A stretch of DNA of 36,933 nt, from positions 1 through 36,933 of the forward strand of contig JAJRRT010000065.1 of the NCBI GenBank assembly GCA_024279255.1, written 5' to 3'. The DNA is from Deltaproteobacteria bacterium. GTDB lineage: Bacteria > Desulfobacterota > Desulfuromonadia > Desulfuromonadales > Geopsychrobacteraceae. The notes beneath the pieces are model-generated. The model did not search any database and was not told where the DNA came from. It saw only the letters and a program-made list of their open reading frames with translations. Each line of letters begins with the position of its first letter. The stretch's first letter is position 1. Positions 8,057 through 16,971 of this stretch are shown one piece after another. Position numbers and translations under genes: made by a program.

Positions 8057-10021
8057 ATGACTGGTTCTGTCAGGAGTATGCTGGTTCTTTTGCTGCTTTT
8101 AGGCTGGGGTGCAAATGCCTTGGCCGCTGAAAGTTGCGTGACCTCAAGTTGTCACGCCATCATCGGCAAGGCAAAATTTGTTCACGGTCCGGTTGCTGCT
8201 CAGGAATGCACGGTTTGTCATGAAGAAACCCGGAAAAAACATCCCGGAAGTAAGGGCGCCTTCAAATTTCCGGAAAAAGACGCAGCGCTCTGCTACCAAT
8301 GTCACGAAAGTAAGACCGAAGGTTTGCCCTCTGTTCATCCTGCACTAGAAGACGGCTGCGTTGGTTGTCATTCTCCTCATCAAAACAATAATAATCTCTT
8401 CCTTTATCAGGAAGGGGCCGCGCTCTGCTACATGTGTCATGACAGTAAAACCGAAGAAAAAATGTCTGTTCACCCGGCGCTGGAAGATGGTTGCACCGCC
8501 TGTCACAGCCCTCATGCCGGGCCGGCGCCTATGATGTTGCAGGCTGCTGGCGCTGACCTTTGCCTGAATTGTCACGATGACCCGCGCGAAGGGAAGAGAG
8601 TTCTCCATTCGCCCGTTGCTGAAGGTGAATGTTCCAGTTGTCACAATCCGCATGCTGGCGACGGCCCGAAAATGTTGCCAGCAGCAGGTCAAGATCTTTG
8701 TTTCACCTGTCACGACGATTTCACTGAGGGGATGACGACGATCCACCCGGCTTTAGAGGACGGTTGTACCTCTTGTCATGACCCCCATGGCAGTAACACG
8801 CGCAAGATGCTTTCGGCAGATGGCAGCGAACTCTGCTATCAATGTCATGATTCCAAAACCGGTAGCAAGGGGATGAACGGCCACCCGCCGGTCGTTGATG
8901 GAGATTGTCTTTCTTGTCACAATCCGCATGCGAGCAAGCAGCCAGCCCTGCTGGTCGAGGCTGTGCCGACTCTCTGTTATCAGTGTCATGAAAGCAAGAC
9001 GGAGGGGAAATCTAACACCCATACCCCTGTTGCCGATGGTGACTGTACCGACTGTCACGATCCCCATGAAGGGAAGGAGCAGGGGATGCTGCCCGCTCTC
9101 GGACAGGAACTCTGCTACCAATGTCACGAGAATAAGGCCGACCAGAAGCTGGTTCATGGTCCGGTTGCCGCAGGTGAATGCGAGAGTTGTCACGATGTCC
9201 ATTCTTCTGACGCCACCTATCAGTTGGCTGAAGAAGGGAACCTGCTCTGCTTTATGTGCCACGATGATAAAGAAGAGTTAGCTCGCATGGAGAACGTTCA
9301 TCCGGCTGTAGTTGATGGCTGTACGTCATGCCATGACCCCCATAGTGGACCACAGGAATTTATGTTGCCCGCAGAAGGGGACGCGCTTTGTGTGCTCTGC
9401 CATGAGGATATTGGAGAGCAAGCGCAAAATTCACCCGTACCGCATGCCGCCTTAGAAGAAGGCTGTGTGACCTGCCATGGGCCACACGGCAATGGCAATA
9501 TCCGTATGTTGCAGGATGACCCCCAGGTTTTTTGCGTCAGTTGCCACGATAGTATGGGGGAAACAATTGCGGCAGCACTGCACCAGCATAAACCTGTTGC
9601 CGATGGCACCTGTTGGGCCTGTCACGATCCGCATGGGGCTGCGAACCGTGTGTTGCTACGATTGGACTATCCCGCCGAATTTTATAGCGGATTTGCAGAA
9701 GAAAATTATGCGCTCTGTTTTGAATGTCACGACCGAGAAGCTTTTCTCTACCCGCGGACCAGCGAGCTGACAAATTTTCGCAACGGCGATAAGAACCTGC
9801 ATTTTGTTCATGTTAACAAGTCAACAAAGGGCCGGACCTGTAAAACCTGCCACGGCGTGCATGGCGCTAATCAGGAAAAGCTGATAAAGAGTAAGATTCC
9901 TGGTTTTGGCAAGTGGGAAATTCCGATCAAGTATACTCCAGAGCGCTTTGGTGCTAACTGCACTGTTGGCTGCCATAAACCTAAAAGCTACAACCGCTCA
10001 CGTGCGGTTCAGAACGATTAA
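8057..10021 (+). CDS. Array-type multiheme c cytochrome, about 25 hemes
   Basis: A 654-aa exported protein (signal peptide ending near ANALA) built almost wholly of doubled-CxxCH repeats. I count 23 CxxCH motifs, plus an N-terminal CVTSSCH (CX4CH) and a C-terminal CTVGCH (CX3CH) that may bind two more, or one heme per about 26 residues. A typical unit reads LCYQCHESKTEG, then VHPALEDGCTSCHDPH. The spaced His residues (VHP, DPH, SPH, NPH) are natural distal ligands. Such linear arrays serve as outer-membrane or extracellular electron wires in Geobacter relatives; this exact protein is not one I can name. The ATG at 8057 follows AAAGGGG; an earlier in-frame TTG at 8036 is rejected. An NHL lipoprotein gene follows after 14 bases. 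Confidence 0.93.
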   Translation: MTGSVRSMLVLLLLLGWGANALAAESCVTSSCHAIIGKAKFVHGPVAAQECTVCHEETRKKHPGSKGAFKFPEKDAALCYQCHESKTEGLPSVHPALEDGCVGCHSPHQNNNNLFLYQEGAALCYMCHDSKTEEKMSVHPALEDGCTACHSPHAGPAPMMLQAAGADLCLNCHDDPREGKRVLHSPVAEGECSSCHNPHAGDGPKMLPAAGQDLCFTCHDDFTEGMTTIHPALEDGCTSCHDPHGSNTRKMLSADGSELCYQCHDSKTGSKGMNGHPPVVDGDCLSCHNPHASKQPALLVEAVPTLCYQCHESKTEGKSNTHTPVADGDCTDCHDPHEGKEQGMLPALGQELCYQCHENKADQKLVHGPVAAGECESCHDVHSSDATYQLAEEGNLLCFMCHDDKEELARMENVHPAVVDGCTSCHDPHSGPQEFMLPAEGDALCVLCHEDIGEQAQNSPVPHAALEEGCVTCHGPHGNGNIRMLQDDPQVFCVSCHDSMGETIAAALHQHKPVADGTCWACHDPHGAANRVLLRLDYPAEFYSGFAEENYALCFECHDREAFLYPRTSELTNFRNGDKNLHFVHVNKSTKGRTCKTCHGVHGANQEKLIKSKIPGFGKWEIPIKYTPERFGANCTVGCHKPKSYNRSRAVQND

Positions 10022-10035
10022 CGGGTGGTATTTTT

Positions 10036-11124
10036 ATGATGCGTATACAGCTATTTTTTTTACTGTTCTCGCTGCTGTTAACTGGGTGTGCGGCACAAAC
10101 AGGGCCCAGACAACGTTACTTCTGGCCGATTGGTGGGGCCGAGCCAAAGATTGAATATATCGATTTTTATCAGGCCGATCGTGATGTCCTGCACGCAGAA
10201 AGTCCGCTGGTGCAGGCAGTTCTCGGCACTGAACTAGGCCGTCCAATTTTTGATGCTCCTCACGGTATCGGCTCGCGTGGTGATGAGGTTTTCGCTGTTA
10301 CTGATCCCGGAGAGGCTAGGGTCGTTATCTGTGATCTTGCTGCCGGAGAAGTTCGGTGGCTGAACAACTTTGAGGGTGAGGTATACACCTTCCGTTTCCC
10401 GGTAGCTCTTGTGTATCGCCCGGACGGTGGTGGTTATGTCGCAGATACCGCGACAAATTTGATCTATCAGTTTAGTCGGGACGAAGTTGTCGTTAAGGAG
10501 TTTGGCAAGGGTGCAGGATTGAAAAGGCCCAACGGTCTTGCTTTCGATGCTGAGCGCCAAATCCTTTATGTTGTCGATTCACTCAATCATCAGATCGCAG
10601 TTTTTAATGCAGATGGAGAATTCCTCAGACGCATAGGCAAACGCGGGACAGGCGAGGTTGAATTTAATTTCCCTCTCGATATTGCCCTCTCCCCCACTGG
10701 GGACCTTGTTGTTTTGGATGCTCTAAATGCTCGTGTGCAGATAATACGTCCAGATGGCAGCTTTGTGAGAATGTTTGGTGAGCGCGGGACGGCGCTTGGT
10801 TCTTTCAAGATGCCTAAAGGGATAGCTGTTGACGGCTTTGGTCATATTTATGTGACTGATGCCCAGTCACATCGCTTTGTTATTTTCGATATGCAGGGGA
10901 ACTATCTCCTTTCCATTGGCGGTCGTTCTGTTTTACAGGCTGGCCAGGTTCATCCCGGCGGACTTGATATGCCGAAGGGCATATCTGCTGACCCAGACGG
11001 CAAGGTATGGATAGTTGATTCACTCAGTCGCATGGTGCATCGCTTCCAGTTTGTCAGTGAGGATTATCTTCAGCAGCATCCTTTGACTGAAGGTGAAATA
11101 TTTATTCCAGAAGAATTGAGGTAG
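10036..11124 (+). CDS. NHL-repeat beta-propeller lipoprotein
   Basis: A 362-aa lipoprotein; the signal peptide ends in a LLTGC lipobox with Cys near residue 18. The rest contains repeated NHL strands such as LKRPNGLAFD, FNFPLDIALSPTGDLVVLDALNARVQII, FKMPKGIAVDGFGHIYVTDA and LDMPKGISADPDGKVWIVDS, predicting a six-bladed propeller. NHL lipoproteins accompany cytochrome-nanowire and outer-membrane cytochrome genes in Geobacter relatives, but their role is not settled; docking or assembly of the cytochrome is an inference. It is tightly linked to the upstream 25-heme gene and precedes the octaheme gene. A second ATG directly follows the first, so the start is uncertain by one codon. Confidence 0.88.
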   Translation: MMRIQLFFLLFSLLLTGCAAQTGPRQRYFWPIGGAEPKIEYIDFYQADRDVLHAESPLVQAVLGTELGRPIFDAPHGIGSRGDEVFAVTDPGEARVVICDLAAGEVRWLNNFEGEVYTFRFPVALVYRPDGGGYVADTATNLIYQFSRDEVVVKEFGKGAGLKRPNGLAFDAERQILYVVDSLNHQIAVFNADGEFLRRIGKRGTGEVEFNFPLDIALSPTGDLVVLDALNARVQIIRPDGSFVRMFGERGTALGSFKMPKGIAVDGFGHIYVTDAQSHRFVIFDMQGNYLLSIGGRSVLQAGQVHPGGLDMPKGISADPDGKVWIVDSLSRMVHRFQFVSEDYLQQHPLTEGEIFIPEELR

Positions 11125-11192
11125 GCTTCAGGGCTGTTCTTTGCTTCCTAATCCCTCAATTTTTGTTTTTTTCGGTTTCCAGGAGTCACCAT

Positions 11193-12161
11193 ATGATCAA
11201 ACGATTAACTCTTATTGTCGTATTGACGTTCATTCTGGCCTCACCAGCAGTCGCACTGAATATTTTCTACCCTGCTGACGGGACCTACGTTGTTCACTCT
11301 GATTTTCTTATCATCAAGGCTGGTGATGGTGTTGATGGCTTAACTCTTGATATAGGCGGAGAGAAGAGCGATTTACTCGATATCTCCAGCGCAGAGTATA
11401 AGGCGGCATTCGCTGATTTTCTGATTGTTCAACCGAGCTGGGACGCCGGTAAGAACACCGTTAAGGTAGAAGCCTATATCGGTGGCAAAAAAACCTCCGA
11501 GGCCCAGGCTGAGTTCTTTTTTCAGGACAACATTGCCGATCCTCCGCCTTCAGATTACAAGCGCTTCATTATGCATAAGCCGGAGCAGGAGGTCTTTTGC
11601 GCTGGTTGCCACAATATGAACCCGACGCCGGCTCAGCTTGAAACGGTTGGAGCAGAGAATCCTTGTGCCAGTTGTCACAAGCGGATGCTGGAACACAAAA
11701 ATGTTCACGGGCCGGCTGGCGCCTGGCAGTGTGCCTATTGTCATGATGCCAAGAGTAGTCCGGTACGCTACGCGCCACGTAAAAAGGATGCAAAGTTGTG
11801 TGCTGAGTGTCATGAGGATATTGTCGGCCGATTTGGTGCCGCCAAGAGAATTCATGGGCCTGTCGAGGTTGGCATGTGCAGCGTCTGCCATGACTCACAT
11901 GCCTCTGATAATCCAGCGCAGGTGCTACGAAAGACCAATGAGCTTTGCCTGAGTTGTCATGAAGGGGTTGATAGAGAAATCCATGTTGTCTCTGGCTTCT
12001 CTGGAGAAGCCCATCCCCTTGAGGGTGTTAAAGACCCTTCTACGGGTGGTATTCTTACCTGTGCCAGTTGTCACGATCCGCATGTTGGTGAAGCTAAATA
12101 CTATTTTCGTGATGGTATTACTTCTAGGATGATGCTCTGCCAGCGCTGTCATAAGAAGTAA
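11193..12161 (+). CDS. Octaheme c-type cytochrome with N-terminal beta domain
   Basis: A 322-aa exported protein. After a signal peptide (about 1-22), a roughly 100-residue heme-free segment (LNIFYPADGTYVV onward) looks like an Ig-like beta-sandwich. It is followed by eight CxxCH sites: CAGCH, CASCH, CAYCH, CAECH, CSVCH, CLSCH, CASCH and CQRCH. HGP and DPH histidines are possible distal ligands. The ATG at 11193 has AGGAG 7 bases upstream, better than the in-frame TTG upstream. The beta domain could anchor the heme part to the porin or to the 25-heme partner. It lies 68 bases after the NHL gene, in the same likely operon. Confidence 0.9.
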   Translation: MIKRLTLIVVLTFILASPAVALNIFYPADGTYVVHSDFLIIKAGDGVDGLTLDIGGEKSDLLDISSAEYKAAFADFLIVQPSWDAGKNTVKVEAYIGGKKTSEAQAEFFFQDNIADPPPSDYKRFIMHKPEQEVFCAGCHNMNPTPAQLETVGAENPCASCHKRMLEHKNVHGPAGAWQCAYCHDAKSSPVRYAPRKKDAKLCAECHEDIVGRFGAAKRIHGPVEVGMCSVCHDSHASDNPAQVLRKTNELCLSCHEGVDREIHVVSGFSGEAHPLEGVKDPSTGGILTCASCHDPHVGEAKYYFRDGITSRMMLCQRCHKK

Positions 12162-12230
12162 GGGTACTATTTTAGCCCCAGCTATCACTGGATTTAACCG
12201 TACGGTGAGATAATTTTTTTCCTGTTCCTT

Positions 12231-12264
12231 AATGGCTAACTGTGCAATTGCACAGTTAGCCATT
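12231..12264. repeat. Perfect 34-bp palindrome
   Basis: A perfect inverted repeat with no spacer, centred on CAATTG, with each 17-base arm starting AATGGCTAACTG. It is not a standard terminator: the T-run lies 5' (about 12213-12220) and an A-run 3', the reverse of the normal arrangement. It lies between the octaheme gene and the beta-barrel gene, roughly 150-185 bases upstream of a candidate sigma-54 element, so it may be a protein-binding site or an RNA processing/stability hairpin. Confidence 0.8.
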
Positions 12265-12415
12265 GCGCTAAAAAACCTCCTGTTTCTAATGCTTTAATGG
12301 ATATCTCTAGGTTGTTTTACAGTTATTCAGCCGGTTCTATGGTGATATAGCGTGCGTAGTCTTGTGCGTATTGGAAGAGATGGCTTAAACGCTTATCTAC
12401 TGAGTGTTTGTTGCT

Positions 12416-12431
12416 GGGTATGTATATTGCA
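12416..12431 (+). promoter_or_regulatory. Weak candidate sigma-54 promoter of the beta-barrel gene
   Basis: GG (12417-12418) and GC (12429-12430) are 10 bases apart. The -12 box TTGCA is perfect, but the -24 box (GGGTATG) matches only in part. The start would be near 12442, giving a leader of about 55 nt. Confidence 0.35.
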
Positions 12432-12497
12432 CAAAAAGGATTGAAACGTTAGGAAACCTCATGTTTGCTGGCTGTGAAGCCGTGATGGAAAATCTTG

Positions 12498-14744
12498 ATG
12501 CCGAATAAAATCCTCATGCCAGTCTTATTTTTTGTTGTCGCCCTCGTCGGGTTGACTTCAGCGGCTGTTGCGGCACCCACCAGGCTTTCTGGCTCAATGG
12601 AATTGCGTTATGGATCACATACCGCGACTGAAAACGGCAGCAAGGTTCTTGATGCCAGTCATTTCACTCAAAAGTATTCTTTTCTCGCCGAAAAATCGGG
12701 TCTGCTCGCCAACGGTCGTTTGGGAAAATATGACCTTGCTCTCGGTTATGAATGGAGCTGGGTCGATTCCAAGCGTGACAATGGTGTCAATATTGATATT
12801 GAAAACCCGCTAGACAAGTTGTTATATCGTGGTGAAATTGAATTGTCACCTGGTGGCCTGCCGTTTACGCTCGATGCGTTCTCATACGATATGCGTAGTA
12901 CCAGTTTTGTCGAAGAAGATCTCAGTGAGATCTTCAGTCGGCGTGGTTCTGTGATCGAAGGGAGCACCGTCACTGATATCGCGAATGGCACTAATCAGAT
13001 AACTGGGCTAACCCTGCAGGCCGGTATAGCGAATGGCCATTATGAGGGGACGTATCGAAATGCTCTGTCGACCCTGCCGCGTTTACTGATTGACTTTCGT
13101 CAGAACGATGTCCGTGATCTGAAGAGTATCAATCCGCGTGATTATACTGATCGTAACCTGGCTTTTGTCTCACTCAATAAAAAGAATAACTGGTTGCATT
13201 ATCGGGTTTACAGCCATGATGATCGGATCGATCCGACTACCAACTACCGTGAGCAGTCCTTTCTGCTTGGAACCATAGACCATCGCGAGCAGCGGAAGTG
13301 GGTCAATCTGACCAACTGGATAGCCGTCTCTACTGATATTTCCTATTCTGAAACCCTACCGGACTCTGCCTCTTCAAACCTGCTGTTTCAGAAGCGTTAT
13401 GATATCAATCTATTTGCCAGGGCGGAAAGAACCCGCTGGCAGGGCTCAAATTTTACGAACTACAGCAGGGTAAATGATGGTAACTCTTTAGATAGAAACT
13501 TGTATGTTCCGCTTTACGCTAATGGTGAACTAAATCGCGATACGGCCTGGCGGTTCAGCATGATCGGCAGCCGCACTGATAGTGAGTTGTTTACGGCTGG
13601 GGTTGATCACCAGACCGATGATCTCTATGTCACTGCCAGGATCGATACCTTTCGTCAGGCGCGTTACGTATTCTCTCCAGTCTTTGCCGCCGAGAGCAAG
13701 CAGGGTTCAGAAGGTGAGGGCTATGCTGCACTGGCTGGTGCTGAGTTTTACAGTAATCCCGGTTATCGCTCAACTTATGAGCAGTACGGGCGTTACGAAG
13801 CGCGCTGGTTTACCGGCACCGGCGAGTTTGGTCGAGAGGTTGATTACCTTGAGCAGTTTGTCGAGGGGCGGATAGAAAAAGATATCAGCACCCAGCTACG
13901 TGCTGGTTTTGGGCAACGCTTCCTGCTGGCTAACGGAACCTACGATTCAACGGTTTCGAACAATCTTATTGCTGACTCAGACTCAATAATCAACCATTCG
14001 GTAATTGATTCTGAAGGAACGGTGTTTCGCAGCCTGACAACCTTATATGCTGATCACCGCTCGATCCACAGGTTTACTAATCGGGTCGGGTTGACTTTTG
14101 ACTATCAGTCGAGCCCGACTCTCAGCGGTCTACAGCTACTCTTGACTCATCGCTTTGATTATCGTAAGGCTGCCTGGAATGTGTCCTCGGATAGTGTCCT
14201 CGGCCTTGGTGATGAATTGGCTACAACTGCTGCCAGCCTTGGCAGCGGGGTTGAAAATTACCTGACCAATACCATTCGAGTAGGTTACCGACCCAGTCGG
14301 GCGGTGAAGGCCAACCTTGAGAATCACTACGAGCGACGTACTTTTGTTAATGGTTCAGATTCAGAACGGTACCAGATTCGTGAGTCGGCCGAGTATTCCT
14401 TGTGGAAGATCAATGGCTTGATGCGGAGGTTGGCTGCGTTCGGGCAGGAGATTGAACTCGTCAAGAGTTTGCAAAATGAGGAATCGGTTGGTGAAAATTA
14501 TACTGCCTTTACCCTGTTCACCAACTACTATCCAACGCGGATTAGTCTGCTTTCAGCTAAGCTGCGCTACGAGATCGACAGTGATACTGAAACTGATACC
14601 TTGATTGCTTTTCTGTCGGCGGGGCTTAATTTCCAGAAGTTGCAGGTCAGCCTTGATTACTCATATGGCGATCGCACTGCTGGTGTATCTACGTTGGAAC
14701 GTACTGAGCATCGCTGGGAAGTTAAGGTTAATAAACAGTTTTAG
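12498..14744 (+). CDS. Outer-membrane beta-barrel (putative porin of a porin-cytochrome conduit)
   Basis: A 748-aa exported protein. A signal peptide (about 1-26, ending AAVAA) is followed by many alternating amphipathic strands rich in Tyr, Arg, Asp and Asn. It contains no cysteine and ends in a C-terminal Phe (VKVNKQF), the classic outer-membrane insertion signal. The size would allow more than 20 strands, like the barrels that sheathe cytochromes in porin-cytochrome complexes; it lacks the N-terminal CxxC of MtrB. The ATG at 12498 is preferred to an adjacent TTG. It lies downstream of two large cytochromes and an NHL lipoprotein, hence the conduit proposal. Barrel assignment is firm; the cytochrome-sheath role is inferred from context. 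Confidence 0.8.
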   Translation: MPNKILMPVLFFVVALVGLTSAAVAAPTRLSGSMELRYGSHTATENGSKVLDASHFTQKYSFLAEKSGLLANGRLGKYDLALGYEWSWVDSKRDNGVNIDIENPLDKLLYRGEIELSPGGLPFTLDAFSYDMRSTSFVEEDLSEIFSRRGSVIEGSTVTDIANGTNQITGLTLQAGIANGHYEGTYRNALSTLPRLLIDFRQNDVRDLKSINPRDYTDRNLAFVSLNKKNNWLHYRVYSHDDRIDPTTNYREQSFLLGTIDHREQRKWVNLTNWIAVSTDISYSETLPDSASSNLLFQKRYDINLFARAERTRWQGSNFTNYSRVNDGNSLDRNLYVPLYANGELNRDTAWRFSMIGSRTDSELFTAGVDHQTDDLYVTARIDTFRQARYVFSPVFAAESKQGSEGEGYAALAGAEFYSNPGYRSTYEQYGRYEARWFTGTGEFGREVDYLEQFVEGRIEKDISTQLRAGFGQRFLLANGTYDSTVSNNLIADSDSIINHSVIDSEGTVFRSLTTLYADHRSIHRFTNRVGLTFDYQSSPTLSGLQLLLTHRFDYRKAAWNVSSDSVLGLGDELATTAASLGSGVENYLTNTIRVGYRPSRAVKANLENHYERRTFVNGSDSERYQIRESAEYSLWKINGLMRRLAAFGQEIELVKSLQNEESVGENYTAFTLFTNYYPTRISLLSAKLRYEIDSDTETDTLIAFLSAGLNFQKLQVSLDYSYGDRTAGVSTLERTEHRWEVKVNKQF

Positions 14745-15064
14745 CACTTGGAATAAGTGCAATTGACGCTTCCTCTCTGCCTCAATTCTCTCCCTTTTTC
14801 GTCTGATTATTGTTTATTCTGTTGTTTTTGGACTGCGGCCTGCTCAGGTATTGGGTTTCTGCGTAGGGGTAGGTGTCGACTGTACTACTGAAAGCATGGT
14901 GCACGGAGCTCTCGATGTCGTAAGCCGGGACTGGTTGCCAGTGCTCTCTGTTGTAAATGCAGGTTTGTTAGCGTGTGGACTTTGATTGCGCAGTTTTGCA
15001 TATTGTTTCTGATGGATATGAGCGGCAGGGCGAGTGTTAGGTTCGTCATGAATGGTTGAAAGTT
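14745..15064. other. Non-coding gap between convergent genes
   Basis: About 320 bases between the beta-barrel gene and the terminator of the opposing NHL gene. A small GCACTT/AAGTGC hairpin lies just after the beta-barrel stop. I see no supported gene here. Confidence 0.5.
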
Positions 15065-15098
15065 AAAGGCGGCCGTTGATATTTCAGCGGCCGCCTTT
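15065..15098. terminator. Bidirectional intrinsic terminator
   Basis: An 11-bp GC-rich stem AAAGGCGGCCG (15065-15075, paired with 15088-15098) with a 12-nt loop. A and T bases flank both sides. It lies between convergent genes, 25 bases past the minus-strand NHL gene stop. Confidence 0.75.
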
Positions 15099-15122
15099 CT
15101 TGTGCGTGTGGTCGGTATTTTT

Positions 15123-16190
15123 TTACTCCGGGTAGTTGGCACCTTCCATTTTGCCATAGCCGTAGATGTTGACTTTGCTTGGCCCTGCCTGGTTGGAGAC
15201 GGCCACAACGTATTCGAGGATGAAGCCGGGTGCGGCATATTTCTGGAAGAAAGGAGCCAGATCGTAGCTAATGGCGATGCCTGCGGGTAGTGAGAGATCC
15301 TCCGGGTTGGTTCCGCCTTTGCCAACAAAGCCGAGGAGCTGTTGGTCCTCTCTGAAAATCTGGAAGTTGCCGAAGGAAGCATCCAGCGCCAGGACCCTGT
15401 TTCGCCTGTCTACGGCTACTCCTTTAGGTCGGGCCAGTTTTCCGGTTCCGTCACCCAGATCACCGTATGTGGCGATTTTTTCGCCATCAGTGTTGAGTTT
15501 TATGATGTTGTATTGAAGCAGGTTGGTGACGAACAGGTGACCATTTTTAAAGTCGAGGGCGGCTGGCCACTCAAGGGTCGTCTCGCCCGTTGACAGTTCG
15601 CTCACTGTGTCGTCATCCAGGTTGACCACGTCGATACGATTGTGTTTGAGGTGGGCAACGTAAAGTTTGTTGCCGGCGATGGCGACATCGACCGGTGATG
15701 AATTCTCTGGTTTGAAATCGATAGAACGCAGGTAGTGATCATTTTTGTCATAGATCAACACGCGGTTGGCTCTGCGGTCGGCAATGTAACGAGTGCCTTC
15801 TGTGTCGACTGTAAGCCCGAAGGGGGAAGCAAATTGGCTGCGGCTATTGTTCGAATCGTTCATGATGAAATTGATTTTACTGGTATCGAAATTGATGACG
15901 GCATAACCTCGCAACCGGCTGTCGGTAACGATCAAGGTGTTCTTGTATGCAGCAACATCAAAGGCTTTCTGAAAGGCAAAAGTGCCCTCTGTTAACGCCT
16001 TACTCAGTGCCGATGACTTGAGGTCGGCTTCAGAGATAATTGTTTTAAGATATTGGTAGCGCGGCGCATCGGGTTCTGAAGGGTAGAAGACTGGCGGTAC
16101 AGCTTTGCCGGCACAGGCTGAGGTGACCAAGGCTAGTACGGCAATCAGGATATGTCTGGTAAGGTTAAGACGAAAATTGACTTGAAACAT
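15123..16190 (-). CDS. Second NHL-type beta-propeller lipoprotein
   Basis: A 355-aa lipoprotein with signal peptide and lipobox VTSAC near residue 25. Propeller-type repeats include FASPFGLTVDTEGTRYIADRRANRVLIYD, PVDVAIAGNKLYVAHLKHNRIDVV, WPAALDFKNGHLFVTNL and LARPKGVAVDRRNRVLALD. It is diverged from the first NHL protein of the window, so this is not a recent duplication. It is encoded directly downstream of the OmcE-like cytochrome on the same strand but has its own TATAAT promoter. OmcE-type nanowire genes are often accompanied by such propellers; a role in filament assembly or anchoring is inferred. The ATG at 16190 follows GGGAGATAG. Confidence 0.87.
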   Translation of the reverse strand: MFQVNFRLNLTRHILIAVLALVTSACAGKAVPPVFYPSEPDAPRYQYLKTIISEADLKSSALSKALTEGTFAFQKAFDVAAYKNTLIVTDSRLRGYAVINFDTSKINFIMNDSNNSRSQFASPFGLTVDTEGTRYIADRRANRVLIYDKNDHYLRSIDFKPENSSPVDVAIAGNKLYVAHLKHNRIDVVNLDDDTVSELSTGETTLEWPAALDFKNGHLFVTNLLQYNIIKLNTDGEKIATYGDLGDGTGKLARPKGVAVDRRNRVLALDASFGNFQIFREDQQLLGFVGKGGTNPEDLSLPAGIAISYDLAPFFQKYAAPGFILEYVVAVSNQAGPSKVNIYGYGKMEGANYPE

Positions 16191-16219
16191 TGGCTATCTC
16201 CCAAGATTAATAGTGCGGC

Positions 16220-16225
16220 ATTATA
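16220..16225 (-). promoter_or_regulatory. Perfect -10 box for the second NHL gene
   Basis: TATAAT on the minus strand, about 30 bases upstream of the NHL start codon. The matching -35 is poor. It lies just past the terminator of the cytochrome gene, so the NHL gene is probably transcribed separately. Confidence 0.45.
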
Positions 16226-16278
16226 GCTCAGAGCCGGCGAGATAGGTAGCGAATAGTTCTGCTTGGGTGACCTGCAAC

Positions 16279-16314
16279 AAAAAAAGGTCTGCAACATGAG
16301 TTGCAGACCTTTTT
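16279..16314 (-). terminator. Strong terminator of the OmcE-like cytochrome gene
   Basis: A perfect 15-bp stem (16281-16295 with 16300-16314) with a 4-nt loop; on the minus strand it ends in a run of T. It lies about 20 bases past the cytochrome stop codon. Confidence 0.9.
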
Positions 16315-16332
16315 AACCGAAAAACGGTTAGC

Positions 16333-16971
16333 TTATTTGTTGTGGCAGGTCAGGCACAGTGCGCTGCCGTTGTTGGACTTAACAAGCAGTTTCGCAATGT
16401 TAGCGCCGTTGTGTACATCGTGGCAGGATGCGCACTCAAGTTCGGTGTTGCCGATACCGAAGAGCAGGTCAGCGTCGATGTTTCCGCCACCTGCGATACC
16501 AGATGAAGTAGCGGTTGGGTCGAACAGACCGCCGTCAGCAGTAGCCAAGGCTGCATCGTAAGTGAAGGAGATCGGATGGTCGTTCGCCATGGTGTCGCTG
16601 TTCAGGTTGGCGTAAGCACTAATGGTTGCAGAACCGGTAGCACCACCGAAGGAGTCAGGAGCTACGGTACCATCGTGACATGAGAGACACAGCGCCGAGA
16701 TACTGGTTGGAGTAGTAGCAACGTCAGTCGCGGTCAGGGTACCGCCACCGGAGTACTGGGTGTAGGGAGTGTTAGTCACTTCGTGGTTCCATAGCGGAGC
16801 ATCGCCTACAGTGGTGTCACCGCCGTGTGGGGTGTGGCAGGCAACGCAGATCTGGTTGTTTGTGGTGAAGCCACCAGCACCAGAGAAATCGTGAGCCGAA
16901 CCAGAGATGACGGCAAAAGCCGGGCTGGCGATCAGTGCTACCATGGCAACAGTCAACAGAACTTTTTTCAT
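16333..16971 (-). CDS. OmcE-like tetraheme cytochrome (putative nanowire subunit)
   Basis: A 212-aa exported protein (signal peptide about 1-20). Heme sites are CVACH (42-46), CLSCH (95-99), CASCH (180-184) and CLTCH (206-210). The five other histidines (27, 49, 63, 132, 187) lie in SAHDFS, CHTPHG, LWNHE, NDHPISF and CHDVHNG. These segments, LCLSCHDGT, and the C-terminal SALCLTCHNK resemble, from memory, OmcE of Geobacter sulfurreducens, a tetraheme protein that polymerises into extracellular filaments. The long Gly/Ser/Thr-rich heme-poor stretches also fit a surface polymer. The ATG at 16971 has AGGAGG 7 bases upstream. It has its own sigma-54 promoter, structured leader and terminator, so it is monocistronic. 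Tetraheme assignment is certain; polymerisation is inferred. Confidence 0.9.
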   Translation of the reverse strand: MKKVLLTVAMVALIASPAFAVISGSAHDFSGAGGFTTNNQICVACHTPHGGDTTVGDAPLWNHEVTNTPYTQYSGGGTLTATDVATTPTSISALCLSCHDGTVAPDSFGGATGSATISAYANLNSDTMANDHPISFTYDAALATADGGLFDPTATSSGIAGGGNIDADLLFGIGNTELECASCHDVHNGANIAKLLVKSNNGSALCLTCHNK

